A stretch of DNA of 7,050 nt from an uncultured Candidatus Melainabacteria bacterium (GTDB lineage Bacteria > Cyanobacteriota > Vampirovibrionia > Gastranaerophilales > Gastranaerophilaceae): assembly GCA_937891325.1 (NCBI GenBank), contig CALAFU010000070.1:1-7050 (forward strand), written 5' to 3'. A program made the translations under genes and the position numbers. Under the pieces are notes generated by a model. That model was given only the letters and a program-made list of their open reading frames with translations. It ran no database searches and was not told the origin of the DNA. Below are positions 1 to 6,601 of the stretch, piece after piece. Position 1 is the first letter of the stretch, and each line of letters begins with the position of its first letter.

Positions 1-569
1 TTATAATGTGGTTCTGTTACAAGTCCAACAAGTGCCGGTTTCGGTTCTACAATTGTATGACCTATGTCACTAAGCATTTTATAGCTACTTTTTCCGCCGA
101 TTGCAACAACTACAATATCAAAATAGTAGCTGGCTTGCGTACTTTTTACTTCAAAACCGTTCTCAAGCTTTTTGATTGAAATTATTTCTTCTTCTTTAAA
201 TTTGCAGTGGTGAAGTTTTGAAAGTATTGCATTTCTTACGTCTTGCGCGCTATTAGAAACAGGAAAAATCCTTCCATTTTCTTGTGTATAAGTTTTTATG
301 CCTATTTTTTCAAAGAAATCAAGTGTTTCTTGAGTTCCAAAACGTGAAAAAACAGAGTACAAAAACTTTTCACCACGCGGATAATTTTTTGCTAAATCTT
401 TAAAATTATACTCAGCATGCGCAAGGTTACAACGTCCACCGCCTGTTGGCAAAAGTGTTTTAAGAGGTTTTGATTTATCGAAAAGTGTAATTTCAAAAGA
501 CTTATCCAAGTTACAAGCTGTCATGCAACCTGCCGGTCCACTTCCGATTATCGCAACTTTTTGTCCCAT
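1..569 (-). CDS. BaiN/HI0933-family FAD-binding oxidoreductase, N-terminal part (cut by left edge)
   Basis: The visible 189 residues begin with a Rossmann FAD-binding fold: MGQKVAIIGSGPAG carries the GxGxxG dinucleotide motif at residues 9-14, and an acidic residue (D31) closes the second beta strand where the ribose is normally held. PTGGGRCN at residues 41-48 is the signature of the HI0933/BaiN flavoprotein family (also annotated as aminoacetone oxidase family), and VVVAIGGKS near residue 160 is the usual second FAD contact. The family is cytosolic; the physiological substrate is mostly unknown, so no reaction is assigned. The ATG lies one base after the folK stop codon, with a weak AAGAG ribosome site inside the end of folK, which points to co-transcription and translational coupling. 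The frame stays open to the left edge, so about half of a typical ~400-residue member is missing. Confidence 0.88.
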   Translation of the reverse strand, partial: MGQKVAIIGSGPAGCMTACNLDKSFEITLFDKSKPLKTLLPTGGGRCNLAHAEYNFKDLAKNYPRGEKFLYSVFSRFGTQETLDFFEKIGIKTYTQENGRIFPVSNSAQDVRNAILSKLHHCKFKEEEIISIKKLENGFEVKSTQASYYFDIVVVAIGGKSSYKMLSDIGHTIVEPKPALVGLVTEPHY

Positions 570-570
570 T

Positions 571-1071
571 TTATACTCTTGTTCCGTACAAATAAACCAT
601 TTCAGGGTTTTCTAATTCTTCATGCAATTGCATAATTGTTTTCTTCAAAGTTGGATGCACAAAGTCCGGAGCTAGTTCTAACATTGGAACAATTGTGAAA
701 GCTCTTTTGTGAAATAGTTTATGGGGGATAGTTAAATTTTCGTCATTTACGATTTGGTCGTCATAAAAAATAATATCAATATCAAGAGTTCTGTCGCCGT
801 AATGACCTTCAGCCTCTCTATTACGACCTAATTGAGTTTCAATTTTATGGCATGCTTCAAGCAATTCTTGAGGTGTTTTTGAGGTTTTAATTTCAATCAT
901 TGCATTTACAAACCAATTTTCAGTATCTACGCCCCAAGGTTCTGATTCATAAAACGCAGAAGTTCTAATCAAGCTAGTGTCATCAAGTCCGTCAAGAATT
1001 GAAGTCGCTTGTTGAATATAGCCGACTCTATCGCCTTTATTTGAACCTAAACTTAAATATACAATTGCCAT
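571..1071 (-). CDS. folK: 2-amino-4-hydroxy-6-hydroxymethyldihydropteridine diphosphokinase (HPPK)
   Basis: HPPK transfers pyrophosphate from ATP to 6-hydroxymethyl-7,8-dihydropterin, just before dihydropteroate synthase in folate synthesis, in the cytoplasm. The 166-residue protein has the family's usual length and all its landmarks in order: YLSLGSNKGDR (5-15), YESEPWG and FVNA around the pterin pocket (41-57), LGRNRE (81-86) and GDRTLDIDI (92-100), whose D97 and D99 are the expected magnesium-binding aspartates. IPHKLFHKRAF (115-125) is the substrate-closing segment; the more usual PHPR is PHKL here. The start is placed at MAIVYLSL because the conserved strand begins there. A longer reading frame to 1170 would add 33 residues not typical of HPPK and would overlap the divergent GH38 gene. 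GAGGG sits only two bases from the ATG, so the ribosome site is poor. No other folate gene is visible; the downstream partner is the flavoprotein. Confidence 0.95.
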   Translation of the reverse strand: MAIVYLSLGSNKGDRVGYIQQATSILDGLDDTSLIRTSAFYESEPWGVDTENWFVNAMIEIKTSKTPQELLEACHKIETQLGRNREAEGHYGDRTLDIDIIFYDDQIVNDENLTIPHKLFHKRAFTIVPMLELAPDFVHPTLKKTIMQLHEELENPEMVYLYGTRV

Positions 1072-1077
1072 ACCCTC

Positions 1078-1106
1078 ATTCTTAAACGAAAATCTACTTT
1101 TGTCAA
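1078..1106 (-). promoter_or_regulatory. Possible folK promoter
   Basis: Read on the minus strand, a perfect TTGACA (-35, 1106 to 1101) is followed after 17 bases by AAGAAT (1083 to 1078), a 4/6 match to the -10 consensus. Initiation six to seven bases further would fall at or next to the folK ATG at 1071, implying an extremely short or absent leader. The -35 is convincing; the -10 is weak, so the true start could lie elsewhere. Confidence 0.4.
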
Positions 1107-1128
1107 TCGTTTTTTTATGTGATAAAAT
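1100..1128 (+). promoter_or_regulatory. Sigma70-type promoter for the GH38 gene
   Basis: TTGTCA (1100-1105) and TAAAAT (1123-1128) are separated by exactly 17 bases, each a 5/6 match to consensus. Predicted initiation is around 1134-1136, which coincides with the ATG at 1135, so the message would be leaderless or nearly so. The -35 box overlaps, on the opposite strand, the -35 of the possible folK promoter. Confidence 0.6.
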
Positions 1129-1134
1129 TAAGGC

Positions 1135-3204
1135 ATGAAAAAGACAGTTATTGCATATTTGCACACACATTGGGACAGAGAATGGTATAGAGAATACGAG
1201 GTATTCAGAATAAGACTTTTGAGAGTTTTTGACAATGTTTTATATTTGCTTGAAACTCAACAAATACCTTGTTTTTATTTTGACGGACAAACTTCTGCAC
1301 TTCAAGATTATCTTGAAATCCGTCCTGAAAAATTTGATTTAGTAAAACAATTAATTACAGAAAAGCGTCTATTTATCGGTCCATTTTACACATTGGTTGA
1401 TGAATTTTTGACAGATAAAAATGCTTTTGAACACAACTTAAAAATGGGATTAGAATACTCTCGTTCATTAGGTTGTACTGATTTTATCGGTTATCTTGCC
1501 GATACTTTTGGTCATTCAAAACAAGTTACAAAAGTATTTAAAGAATTTGGTATCGATAAATGTATGGTTTGGCGTGGTTGTTGCGGTGATATACCTGCTG
1601 AATTTAAGTTCTGTGGTATTGATTCAGTAAATCTCGTACGTGGATATTTTATGGACTTTTTCTCTGCGCCGTTCGAAATTGACAAAAAAGCTCAATGTAT
1701 AAAAGATAATTTAGATAAAATTTCTGAAAAATCAGGTGATGTCTTACTTTTACCGATTGGGGCTGACCATTTAGGGATAGAAAAAGACATTGTTCAACAA
1801 ATTAAAGAGGTTAACGCTCGTTTAGAAGATTATGAAATCAAATTAGGTTCGCCATTTGAGTATTTTGAACTTGTAAAAGATGATTTTAGCAAATTCGAAT
1901 GGAATGATGAATTGAGAGATAATTCTAAAACCTTTATTTTATCGGGTTCTTACTCATCAAGGTTGGATTTAAAGCGTTTAAACACGGAATGTTGTTACAA
2001 ATTGCCTTTGGTTGATAAATTACAAAATCAATTTAATTTTGGTTATGATAATTTAATCGCTTATGCATACAAATTGTTACTTCAAAATCAAGCACACGAC
2101 GGAATTTGTGGCTGTTCGCTTGATAATGTTCATGCTGAAAACATTATGCGATACAAAAAAATCTTACAAATTTGTCAAACTATTATTGATGAATTTAGAT
2201 TTAAGAATGAGTTAAAAGCTATAAATTTAGGCGACAAGCCATTTACAGGATATTTAGAATTTGAATCTTGCAAAGAATTAGATTATTGTCAAAAGATTTC
2301 TTCAAGAAAAGGTTTCGACAACAACATTCTACAAGATACGCAAAAAAGACCTGTAACAGAGGATTACAGAGATATTTATACGTATTTAGCAGAAATTAAA
2401 GACTTAAAACCACTAGAGTTAGTCTCAATTCCTGAAATGACTGCAGAAACAGATTTAGAAGTTACTGATAATTCAATATCAAACTCAAAAATTTCATTGA
2501 AAATTATAGGAAACAACATTTTAATTAACAACGACATTCAATTAGAATTTGTTGACTACATTGACAGTGGAGACAGTTACAACGACGGTCCTGTTGCTGA
2601 TGACGAAGGCGTAATTGCTGATATTATTTCAACGAAAAAGCAAAAGGACGGAAGTTTGCGTTCCTCATTAAAAATTGAAACTTCATTTTTTGATGTGATT
2701 GTCTCATTAGACAAATATTCAGAACTCTTGAAATTCAACATTGAGTGGAATAACGACGAAATTAATCATTTAGTTCAAGCAAAATTTATTTTAAATGACA
2801 AGATTACAAAAACATATTCGGAAGATTTTAACGAATTAATCGAAAGAACTTTTGACCCAGATTATGATATTCGTCAAAACTTGCCAAAAACTCGCGGTAT
2901 AGAGGCTAAATCAAACACCGCACCAATGCAAAGATTTGTTTGGGCAAATGATTTGGGCATATTTACAAAAGGAATTACGCAATATGAGGTCTTTAAAGAT
3001 ATGCTTTCAATACCTCTATTAAGAGCAACAGGTGTGATTTCTAATCCAAAAAATTCTTCCCGCTCAACTCCTGCAGGTCCACCTCTTGAAACTCCGGCTT
3101 TACAACAGTTAGGCAAAAATAAGGCTGAATTTGCCGTTTACTGTGGAGATATTAGTGGCTATGAAAGAAATTTAGAACATGTTTATCCACAAGTTGTGAT
3201 GTAA
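1135..3204 (+). CDS. GH38 alpha-mannosidase-like glycosidase, short C-terminus
   Basis: GH38 enzymes are zinc-dependent retaining alpha-mannosidases. The 689-residue protein has the catalytic parts in order: THWDREWY (11-18) with zinc ligands H12 and D14; LADTFGHSKQ (121-130) with nucleophile and zinc ligand D123; GADHL (209-213), where D211 is a candidate acid/base by family analogy; and QAHDGICGCS (319-328) with zinc ligand H321. A beta-sandwich region follows, and PMQRFVW and LSIPLLRATG (about 597-633) match the family's later conserved segments. No signal peptide or membrane segment is seen, so it is probably cytoplasmic and acts on imported or internal oligosaccharides; the linkage and sugar remain a guess. 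E. coli MngB and streptococcal GH38 are about 880-900 residues; here the protein stops soon after the TPAGPP stretch. There is no usable SD: AAGG lies one base from the ATG. The start is fixed because the zinc site begins at residue 12 and the next Met is far inside the fold. Confidence 0.9.
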   Translation: MKKTVIAYLHTHWDREWYREYEVFRIRLLRVFDNVLYLLETQQIPCFYFDGQTSALQDYLEIRPEKFDLVKQLITEKRLFIGPFYTLVDEFLTDKNAFEHNLKMGLEYSRSLGCTDFIGYLADTFGHSKQVTKVFKEFGIDKCMVWRGCCGDIPAEFKFCGIDSVNLVRGYFMDFFSAPFEIDKKAQCIKDNLDKISEKSGDVLLLPIGADHLGIEKDIVQQIKEVNARLEDYEIKLGSPFEYFELVKDDFSKFEWNDELRDNSKTFILSGSYSSRLDLKRLNTECCYKLPLVDKLQNQFNFGYDNLIAYAYKLLLQNQAHDGICGCSLDNVHAENIMRYKKILQICQTIIDEFRFKNELKAINLGDKPFTGYLEFESCKELDYCQKISSRKGFDNNILQDTQKRPVTEDYRDIYTYLAEIKDLKPLELVSIPEMTAETDLEVTDNSISNSKISLKIIGNNILINNDIQLEFVDYIDSGDSYNDGPVADDEGVIADIISTKKQKDGSLRSSLKIETSFFDVIVSLDKYSELLKFNIEWNNDEINHLVQAKFILNDKITKTYSEDFNELIERTFDPDYDIRQNLPKTRGIEAKSNTAPMQRFVWANDLGIFTKGITQYEVFKDMLSIPLLRATGVISNPKNSSRSTPAGPPLETPALQQLGKNKAEFAVYCGDISGYERNLEHVYPQVVM

Positions 3205-3226
3205 ATAAAAAAGGCTAAAATGCTTT

Positions 3227-3265
3227 AAAAAAGGCGCGGTTCGTTTCACGAACCGCGCCTTTTTT
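3227..3265. terminator. Bidirectional intrinsic terminator
   Basis: A perfect stem is formed by GGCGCGGTTCG (3233-3243) and CGAACCGCGCC (3249-3259) with a five-base TTTCA loop. It is flanked by six A (3227-3232) and six T (3260-3265), giving a U-tract in both directions. It starts 23 bases after the GH38 stop and ends 11 bases from the stop of the converging gene at 3276, so it should terminate both transcripts. It is by far the most GC-rich patch in the window. Confidence 0.95.
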
Positions 3266-3275
3266 ATTTTTCAAA

Positions 3276-3947
3276 TTATTTCATTTCTCTTGCAACTTGT
3301 TCTCTTTGAAGTTCCAAAAGTTCAATTTCGTTGCTTAATTTAGAGCGTTGAATTTCTTTGTCTAGAATTTGTGAAGTTAAGCCCCAATATTGCTTTTGTT
3401 CTTTTGTTCCGCCAGAGCGTTTAATTTGCTTAACTGTCTTTAAAGTATCTTGCTTTTCTGCAATTGTTGTTGTTTGTTCTGGAATTTGAGCAACTAAGTC
3501 TTTTGTAGATTTTATTCCAAACATTTTTTTGAAGAAATTTTTAACCTTTTGACCAAATGTTGGTTTTTCAGCGTTAGTTTTTTCTAAATTTGATTGCATT
3601 TTAGGAGTTACAACTTGAATTGTTTTAACTGTGTAAGATTGCATATCTTCGCCAACAGGTTGAACAGTAGTTGTTTGAACTTCTTCTGCAATATACATTG
3701 GGCGTTTTAAATCTTCCCATTTTTTCTTTAATTTTTCTTGAGGTGTCATTTCAACAGGTTTACCCAAGCCTGCAAATTTGTCAGGTTTGTAATCTCTAGG
3801 TGGAATAATACCTTGTCTTGTGAATGAATCTTGAACTTCTTCCTCAAAATTTTGTTTTTGGCATGCACAATTTTCACCATCGCAACATCTAGCTTTCATT
3901 GCTGGTTGGGGTTGTACGGGTTGTGTTGCTGGATTAATTCCTAGCAT
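3276..3947 (-). CDS. Hypothetical protein, N-terminal Cys cluster and C-terminal coiled coil
   Basis: I do not recognise this 223-residue protein. The first 20 residues are rich in Pro and Gln. They are followed by a compact cysteine cluster, RCCDGENCACQK (C21, C22, C27, C29), which could bind a metal or form disulfides. Residues 67-85 are strongly charged, and 88-120 are Thr/Val/Gln-rich and probably extended. Residues 131-145 (FGQKVKNFFKKMFGI) form a basic amphipathic segment that could lie on a membrane or an acidic partner. The last 40 residues (about 182-222) are a Glu/Leu/Lys/Gln-rich helix of coiled-coil type. No signal peptide or transmembrane helix is seen. The ATG at 3947 is supported by AAGGA seven bases upstream. 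It lies 86 bases after GH57 on the same strand and may be co-transcribed with it, although an elaborate leader hairpin separates them. Function is unknown; a structural or adaptor role is only a guess from composition. Confidence 0.8.
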   Translation of the reverse strand: MLGINPATQPVQPQPAMKARCCDGENCACQKQNFEEEVQDSFTRQGIIPPRDYKPDKFAGLGKPVEMTPQEKLKKKWEDLKRPMYIAEEVQTTTVQPVGEDMQSYTVKTIQVVTPKMQSNLEKTNAEKPTFGQKVKNFFKKMFGIKSTKDLVAQIPEQTTTIAEKQDTLKTVKQIKRSGGTKEQKQYWGLTSQILDKEIQRSKLSNEIELLELQREQVAREMK

Positions 3948-3950
3948 AAT

Positions 3951-4000
3951 AAAATCCTTCCTTTGTAATTACATATAATGTAACACTTGTGAAGGATTTT
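3951..4000 (-). promoter_or_regulatory. Nested leader hairpin masking the SD of the 223-aa gene
   Basis: On the minus strand AAAATCCTTC (4000 to 3991) is perfectly complementary to GAAGGATTTT (3960 to 3951), a 10-bp outer stem. Inside lies a second perfect hairpin, TTACAT-TAT-ATGTAA (3983 to 3969), with 7- and 8-base internal strands. The AAGGA ribosome site (3959 to 3955) is inside the outer stem and the ATG follows three bases after it. The layout suits control of translation by SD sequestration. A weak terminator for GH57 is the alternative, but the 30-base interior and only partial U-tract argue against a classical one. Confidence 0.55.
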
Positions 4001-4006
4001 TTTGCT

Positions 4007-4012
4007 ATTTTA
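4007..4012 (-). promoter_or_regulatory. Possible -10 box for the 223-aa gene
   Basis: TAAAAT read on the minus strand (4012 to 4007) would start transcription near 4000, exactly at the foot of the leader hairpin. The hexamer at the right -35 distance (AAACAA, 4035 to 4030) is poor, so the gene may instead be read through from GH57. Confidence 0.25.
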
Positions 4013-4033
4013 TTTCGAAATTTTTACGATTGT

Positions 4034-6532
4034 TTACATTCCACTAAGCATCGCTTTATCCATTTTATTTTTGTAGAAATCAGTGTTGATGTTTAATCTT
4101 CTGCCTATTTCAAGCAACATATCAACAAATTCTCTATCTGTTTCGTTTTTGATGTCTGTAATATTGTCGATATATTCACCAACTTCGTGGAAAATCTTTG
4201 CAAAGTAGATGTTTTGAGCTTCTTTGATTTCAACTTTTAAATCAAGTTTTTCAATGAAATCAAAGATTTCTAAAGTAGCTTCTGCCTGATGAATTTCAAT
4301 GCTGTTAGCTAATCTATTGATGTTTTGCAATAATTTATGACTAAAGAATTCGCTTGAAGGTCGTTTATCAATTTCAATGCCAATATTTTTAGCCTCAAGG
4401 TTAATATCTGCAGCTTGTTGAATTACTTGAGGGTCAAGATAATTCTTTGAATCTTTAATCAATTGATTAAATTGTTGTGCAAGGGTGTAACCTGCTGCAA
4501 GTTTGAACTCGTCTGGAATACTCAAACCTAAACTTTGCATTTGATAAATTGAATCTTTGCCTTCGTTATACAATTCGTTGTAAGTTTGTGCGAATTTGTC
4601 CATTCTGCCTTTTAGCATAATTTCCAAAATCTTGCGACGTTCTTCAATAAAGATGTCTTTCAATGTGAAATATTCAGAGCCAAAGTATTCGTCAATTGCT
4701 CTAATGATTTCAGTTAGAGGGTTTAACATAAATGTTCTTACAAGTTCTTTTTGTAATTTTATGTATTCAGCTTCTGAATCGAAATCTTTTATTGCGCAGT
4801 GGAAGTCTCCGCCTTGATATTGCATCAAGACAAACATTAAGTCTGATTTTTTCAAAGTTACTTTTGAAAGAACTTCGATATGTCCGACTACAAAGTTCAT
4901 GTTGCTTTTTTGAACTTTTTTGTAAGATTTTCTTGTTATTTTGTAGCAATAAACATCTTGTTCATCGTCAAAGTCTTCATATAAAGAACTTATTGCCCAT
5001 AAAGATGCAATTTGTTTTGTTGTAACGACAGAAGGTTTTACAAATCTTTCATAAATGTCTTTTCCGTTTCCGTATTCTTTGAAGTTACTTTGTGCGTTGC
5101 TTAAGATTTCTAAGAATTTGCTTTCTAAATCTTTTGTTGTAAAGTTTTCAGCCAATTGCATTGCTCTTGCTGCATACTTCATAATTTGAGTTGTTTCAAT
5201 ACCTGAAATTTCAGAGAAGAACCAACCACAACTTGTGTACATAAGCATTGCTTGACGTTGAATTTCTAATAGTTCCATACCACTAACTTTTTCTTCATCA
5301 GAAAGTTCAGGTAAGAAATATTCGTCTTGAAAACGTTTGATAGCGCGTTCTGTTCTATCTAAAATTACGTCAATATATTTGTTTCTGACTGTCCAAGGAT
5401 CTTCCTTGAAGTATTTTTCGCCTTCTTTTTCAAATATAACAGAAAGTTCATCACGTAAATAATCTAATGCTTCACGTAATGGCTTTCTCCATTTTTGGTT
5501 CCATCCTGGGTGACCGCCTGTTGAACAACCACAGTCTTCTTTCCAACGTCCAACACCGTGGAAACAGCTCCAAGATGAGGCTTGTTTGATGTCAACTTCC
5601 CAATCACTTCTGAATTTGTCTAAAAATTCACCGTAATTAGTTAATATAAATCCTTCGTCTTCTGCTCTAATTTTTAGAACGTAAGCAAGTGCCATATCAC
5701 CAAATTTAGTATGATGACCGTAGCTTTCGCCGTCAGTTGCAATGTTTACAAGTTGGTTGAAGTCTCTAGAACTTGAAATACCTTCTTTCAAGCGTTTAAT
5801 GAACTTGTTACCGTCTTTTAATAATTCATCAAAAGCTACTGATTTTGAAATTGCACCGTCGTAGAAGAATAAATCAATATATTTTCCAGGTGCAGATTTT
5901 ATGTAATATCTGTAAGAACGAGCAGGGTCAATGTTACCCCAGCTTACGTCTTGCCAATTTGAATCTGGAATGCGTTTAATTCTCTGTGCTTGATATGGAG
6001 AAAGTACTGTGAATTTAATTCCGTTTTCAACTAAAACTCTTAAAGTATCATCGTCAACCGCAGTTTCTGCAAGCCACATACCTTCTGGTTGTCTACCAAA
6101 ACGGTAAACAAAATCTCTAATACCCCATTTTACTTGAGTAATTTTATCGTGTTCGTTTGCAAGTGGCATAATCATGTGATTGTAAACTTGCGCTATTGCG
6201 TTACCGTGTCCGTCGTGTTCAAGAACACTCTTGATATCTGCCTTGATAATTCTGTCGTAAGCATAAGGTGCGTGTTCTTCCATCCAAGACAAAAGAGTTG
6301 GACCAAAGTTAAAACTCATTCTTTCGTAGTTGTTTACGATGTCTAAAATTCTGTTTCTATTGTCAACGATTTTAGATGCTGAATTAGGGTTATAACATTC
6401 GTTATTAACTCTTTCATTCCAATCGTGACAAGGAAGAGCACTATCTTGCAATTCAATTGCTTCCAACCAAGGATTTTCTCTAGGTGGTTGATAAAAGTGA
6501 CCATGTATAGTTAAAAAATTCTTATTACTCAT
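4034..6532 (-). CDS. GH57-family glycosidase with DUF3536 domain
   Basis: The 832-residue protein opens with the GH57 first motif, HGHFYQPPRENPW (10-22). It continues with GPTLLSW (77-83), GMWLAETAV (151-159) with E156 as the expected nucleophile, and IATDGESYGHH (264-274) with D267 as the expected acid/base. SSWSCFHGVGRW and EDCGCSTGGHPGW (319-344) and the SCGWFFSEISGIET segment (434-447) are typical of the DUF3536 subgroup (COG1449, annotated loosely as alpha-amylase/alpha-mannosidase). From about residue 375 the protein is largely helical, interrupted by a beta-rich stretch near 525-585, and is rich in charged residues to the end. GH57 enzymes are retaining and mostly act on alpha-glucans; the DUF3536 branch has no substrate I can name with confidence. 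No signal peptide is present, so it should be cytoplasmic. The ATG has GGAG ten bases upstream and the conserved HGHF motif starts at residue 10, fixing the start. The gene has its own likely promoter and a palindromic leader. Confidence 0.9.
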   Translation of the reverse strand: MSNKNFLTIHGHFYQPPRENPWLEAIELQDSALPCHDWNERVNNECYNPNSASKIVDNRNRILDIVNNYERMSFNFGPTLLSWMEEHAPYAYDRIIKADIKSVLEHDGHGNAIAQVYNHMIMPLANEHDKITQVKWGIRDFVYRFGRQPEGMWLAETAVDDDTLRVLVENGIKFTVLSPYQAQRIKRIPDSNWQDVSWGNIDPARSYRYYIKSAPGKYIDLFFYDGAISKSVAFDELLKDGNKFIKRLKEGISSSRDFNQLVNIATDGESYGHHTKFGDMALAYVLKIRAEDEGFILTNYGEFLDKFRSDWEVDIKQASSWSCFHGVGRWKEDCGCSTGGHPGWNQKWRKPLREALDYLRDELSVIFEKEGEKYFKEDPWTVRNKYIDVILDRTERAIKRFQDEYFLPELSDEEKVSGMELLEIQRQAMLMYTSCGWFFSEISGIETTQIMKYAARAMQLAENFTTKDLESKFLEILSNAQSNFKEYGNGKDIYERFVKPSVVTTKQIASLWAISSLYEDFDDEQDVYCYKITRKSYKKVQKSNMNFVVGHIEVLSKVTLKKSDLMFVLMQYQGGDFHCAIKDFDSEAEYIKLQKELVRTFMLNPLTEIIRAIDEYFGSEYFTLKDIFIEERRKILEIMLKGRMDKFAQTYNELYNEGKDSIYQMQSLGLSIPDEFKLAAGYTLAQQFNQLIKDSKNYLDPQVIQQAADINLEAKNIGIEIDKRPSSEFFSHKLLQNINRLANSIEIHQAEATLEIFDFIEKLDLKVEIKEAQNIYFAKIFHEVGEYIDNITDIKNETDREFVDMLLEIGRRLNINTDFYKNKMDKAMLSGM

Positions 6533-6533
6533 A

Positions 6534-6567
6534 ATAAAATTACTCCATATTTACAGAGTAATTTTAT
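6534..6567. promoter_or_regulatory. 12-bp perfect inverted repeat over the -10/SD region of GH57
   Basis: ATAAAATTACTC (6534-6545) and GAGTAATTTTAT (6556-6567) are exact reverse complements around a 10-base centre. Read for GH57, one arm covers the likely -10 and the other contains most of the GGAG ribosome site (6546 to 6543), ending two bases before the ATG at 6532. If transcription starts inside the repeat it would act as a DNA operator. If it starts upstream, for example by read-through from the gene at 6602, it would fold in RNA and hide the SD. The AT-rich arms could also work as a weak terminator of the upstream gene. Confidence 0.6.
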
Positions 6568-6596
6568 CATATCTATATTTTTGCGTATTCCTACAA
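6561..6596 (-). promoter_or_regulatory. Likely GH57 promoter
   Basis: On the minus strand TATGATAAAAT (6571 to 6561) offers two overlapping -10 hexamers, TATGAT and TAAAAT. TTGTAG (6596 to 6591) is a passable -35, 19 bases before TATGAT, slightly longer than ideal. Initiation near 6560-6554 would give a leader of roughly 20-28 bases containing the GGAG ribosome site. Confidence 0.4.
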
Positions 6597-6601
6597 ATAA
6601 C

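Noticed and set aside
1072..1170. Upstream extension of folK to 1170 (33 extra residues)
   Set aside because: The conserved HPPK strand starts at MAIVYLSL, the extension is not HPPK-like, and it would overlap the first 12 codons of the GH38 gene and its promoter.
2874..3116. 80-residue reading frame antisense to GH38
   Set aside because: It lies wholly inside the conserved C-terminal part of GH38 and has no ribosome site or recognisable features.
3974..3979. Perfect TATAAT on the plus strand
   Set aside because: It is embedded in a palindromic AT-rich leader, has no suitable -35, and would read antisense into GH57 with no plus-strand gene to serve.
4012..4021. ATTTCGAAAT palindrome after the GH57 stop
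   Set aside because: It is a 10-bp self-complementary AT-rich word with no loop or U-tract, expected by chance and too short to be a terminator.
4596..5025. Two plus-strand reading frames (4596-4817, 4732-5025) and one minus-strand frame (4767-4949) inside GH57
   Set aside because: All are alternative-frame shadows of a long, well-conserved coding region, with no ribosome sites and unnatural composition.
6089..6346. 85-residue plus-strand reading frame
   Set aside because: It is antisense to the GH57 catalytic domain, and its sequence is the complement of conserved motifs.
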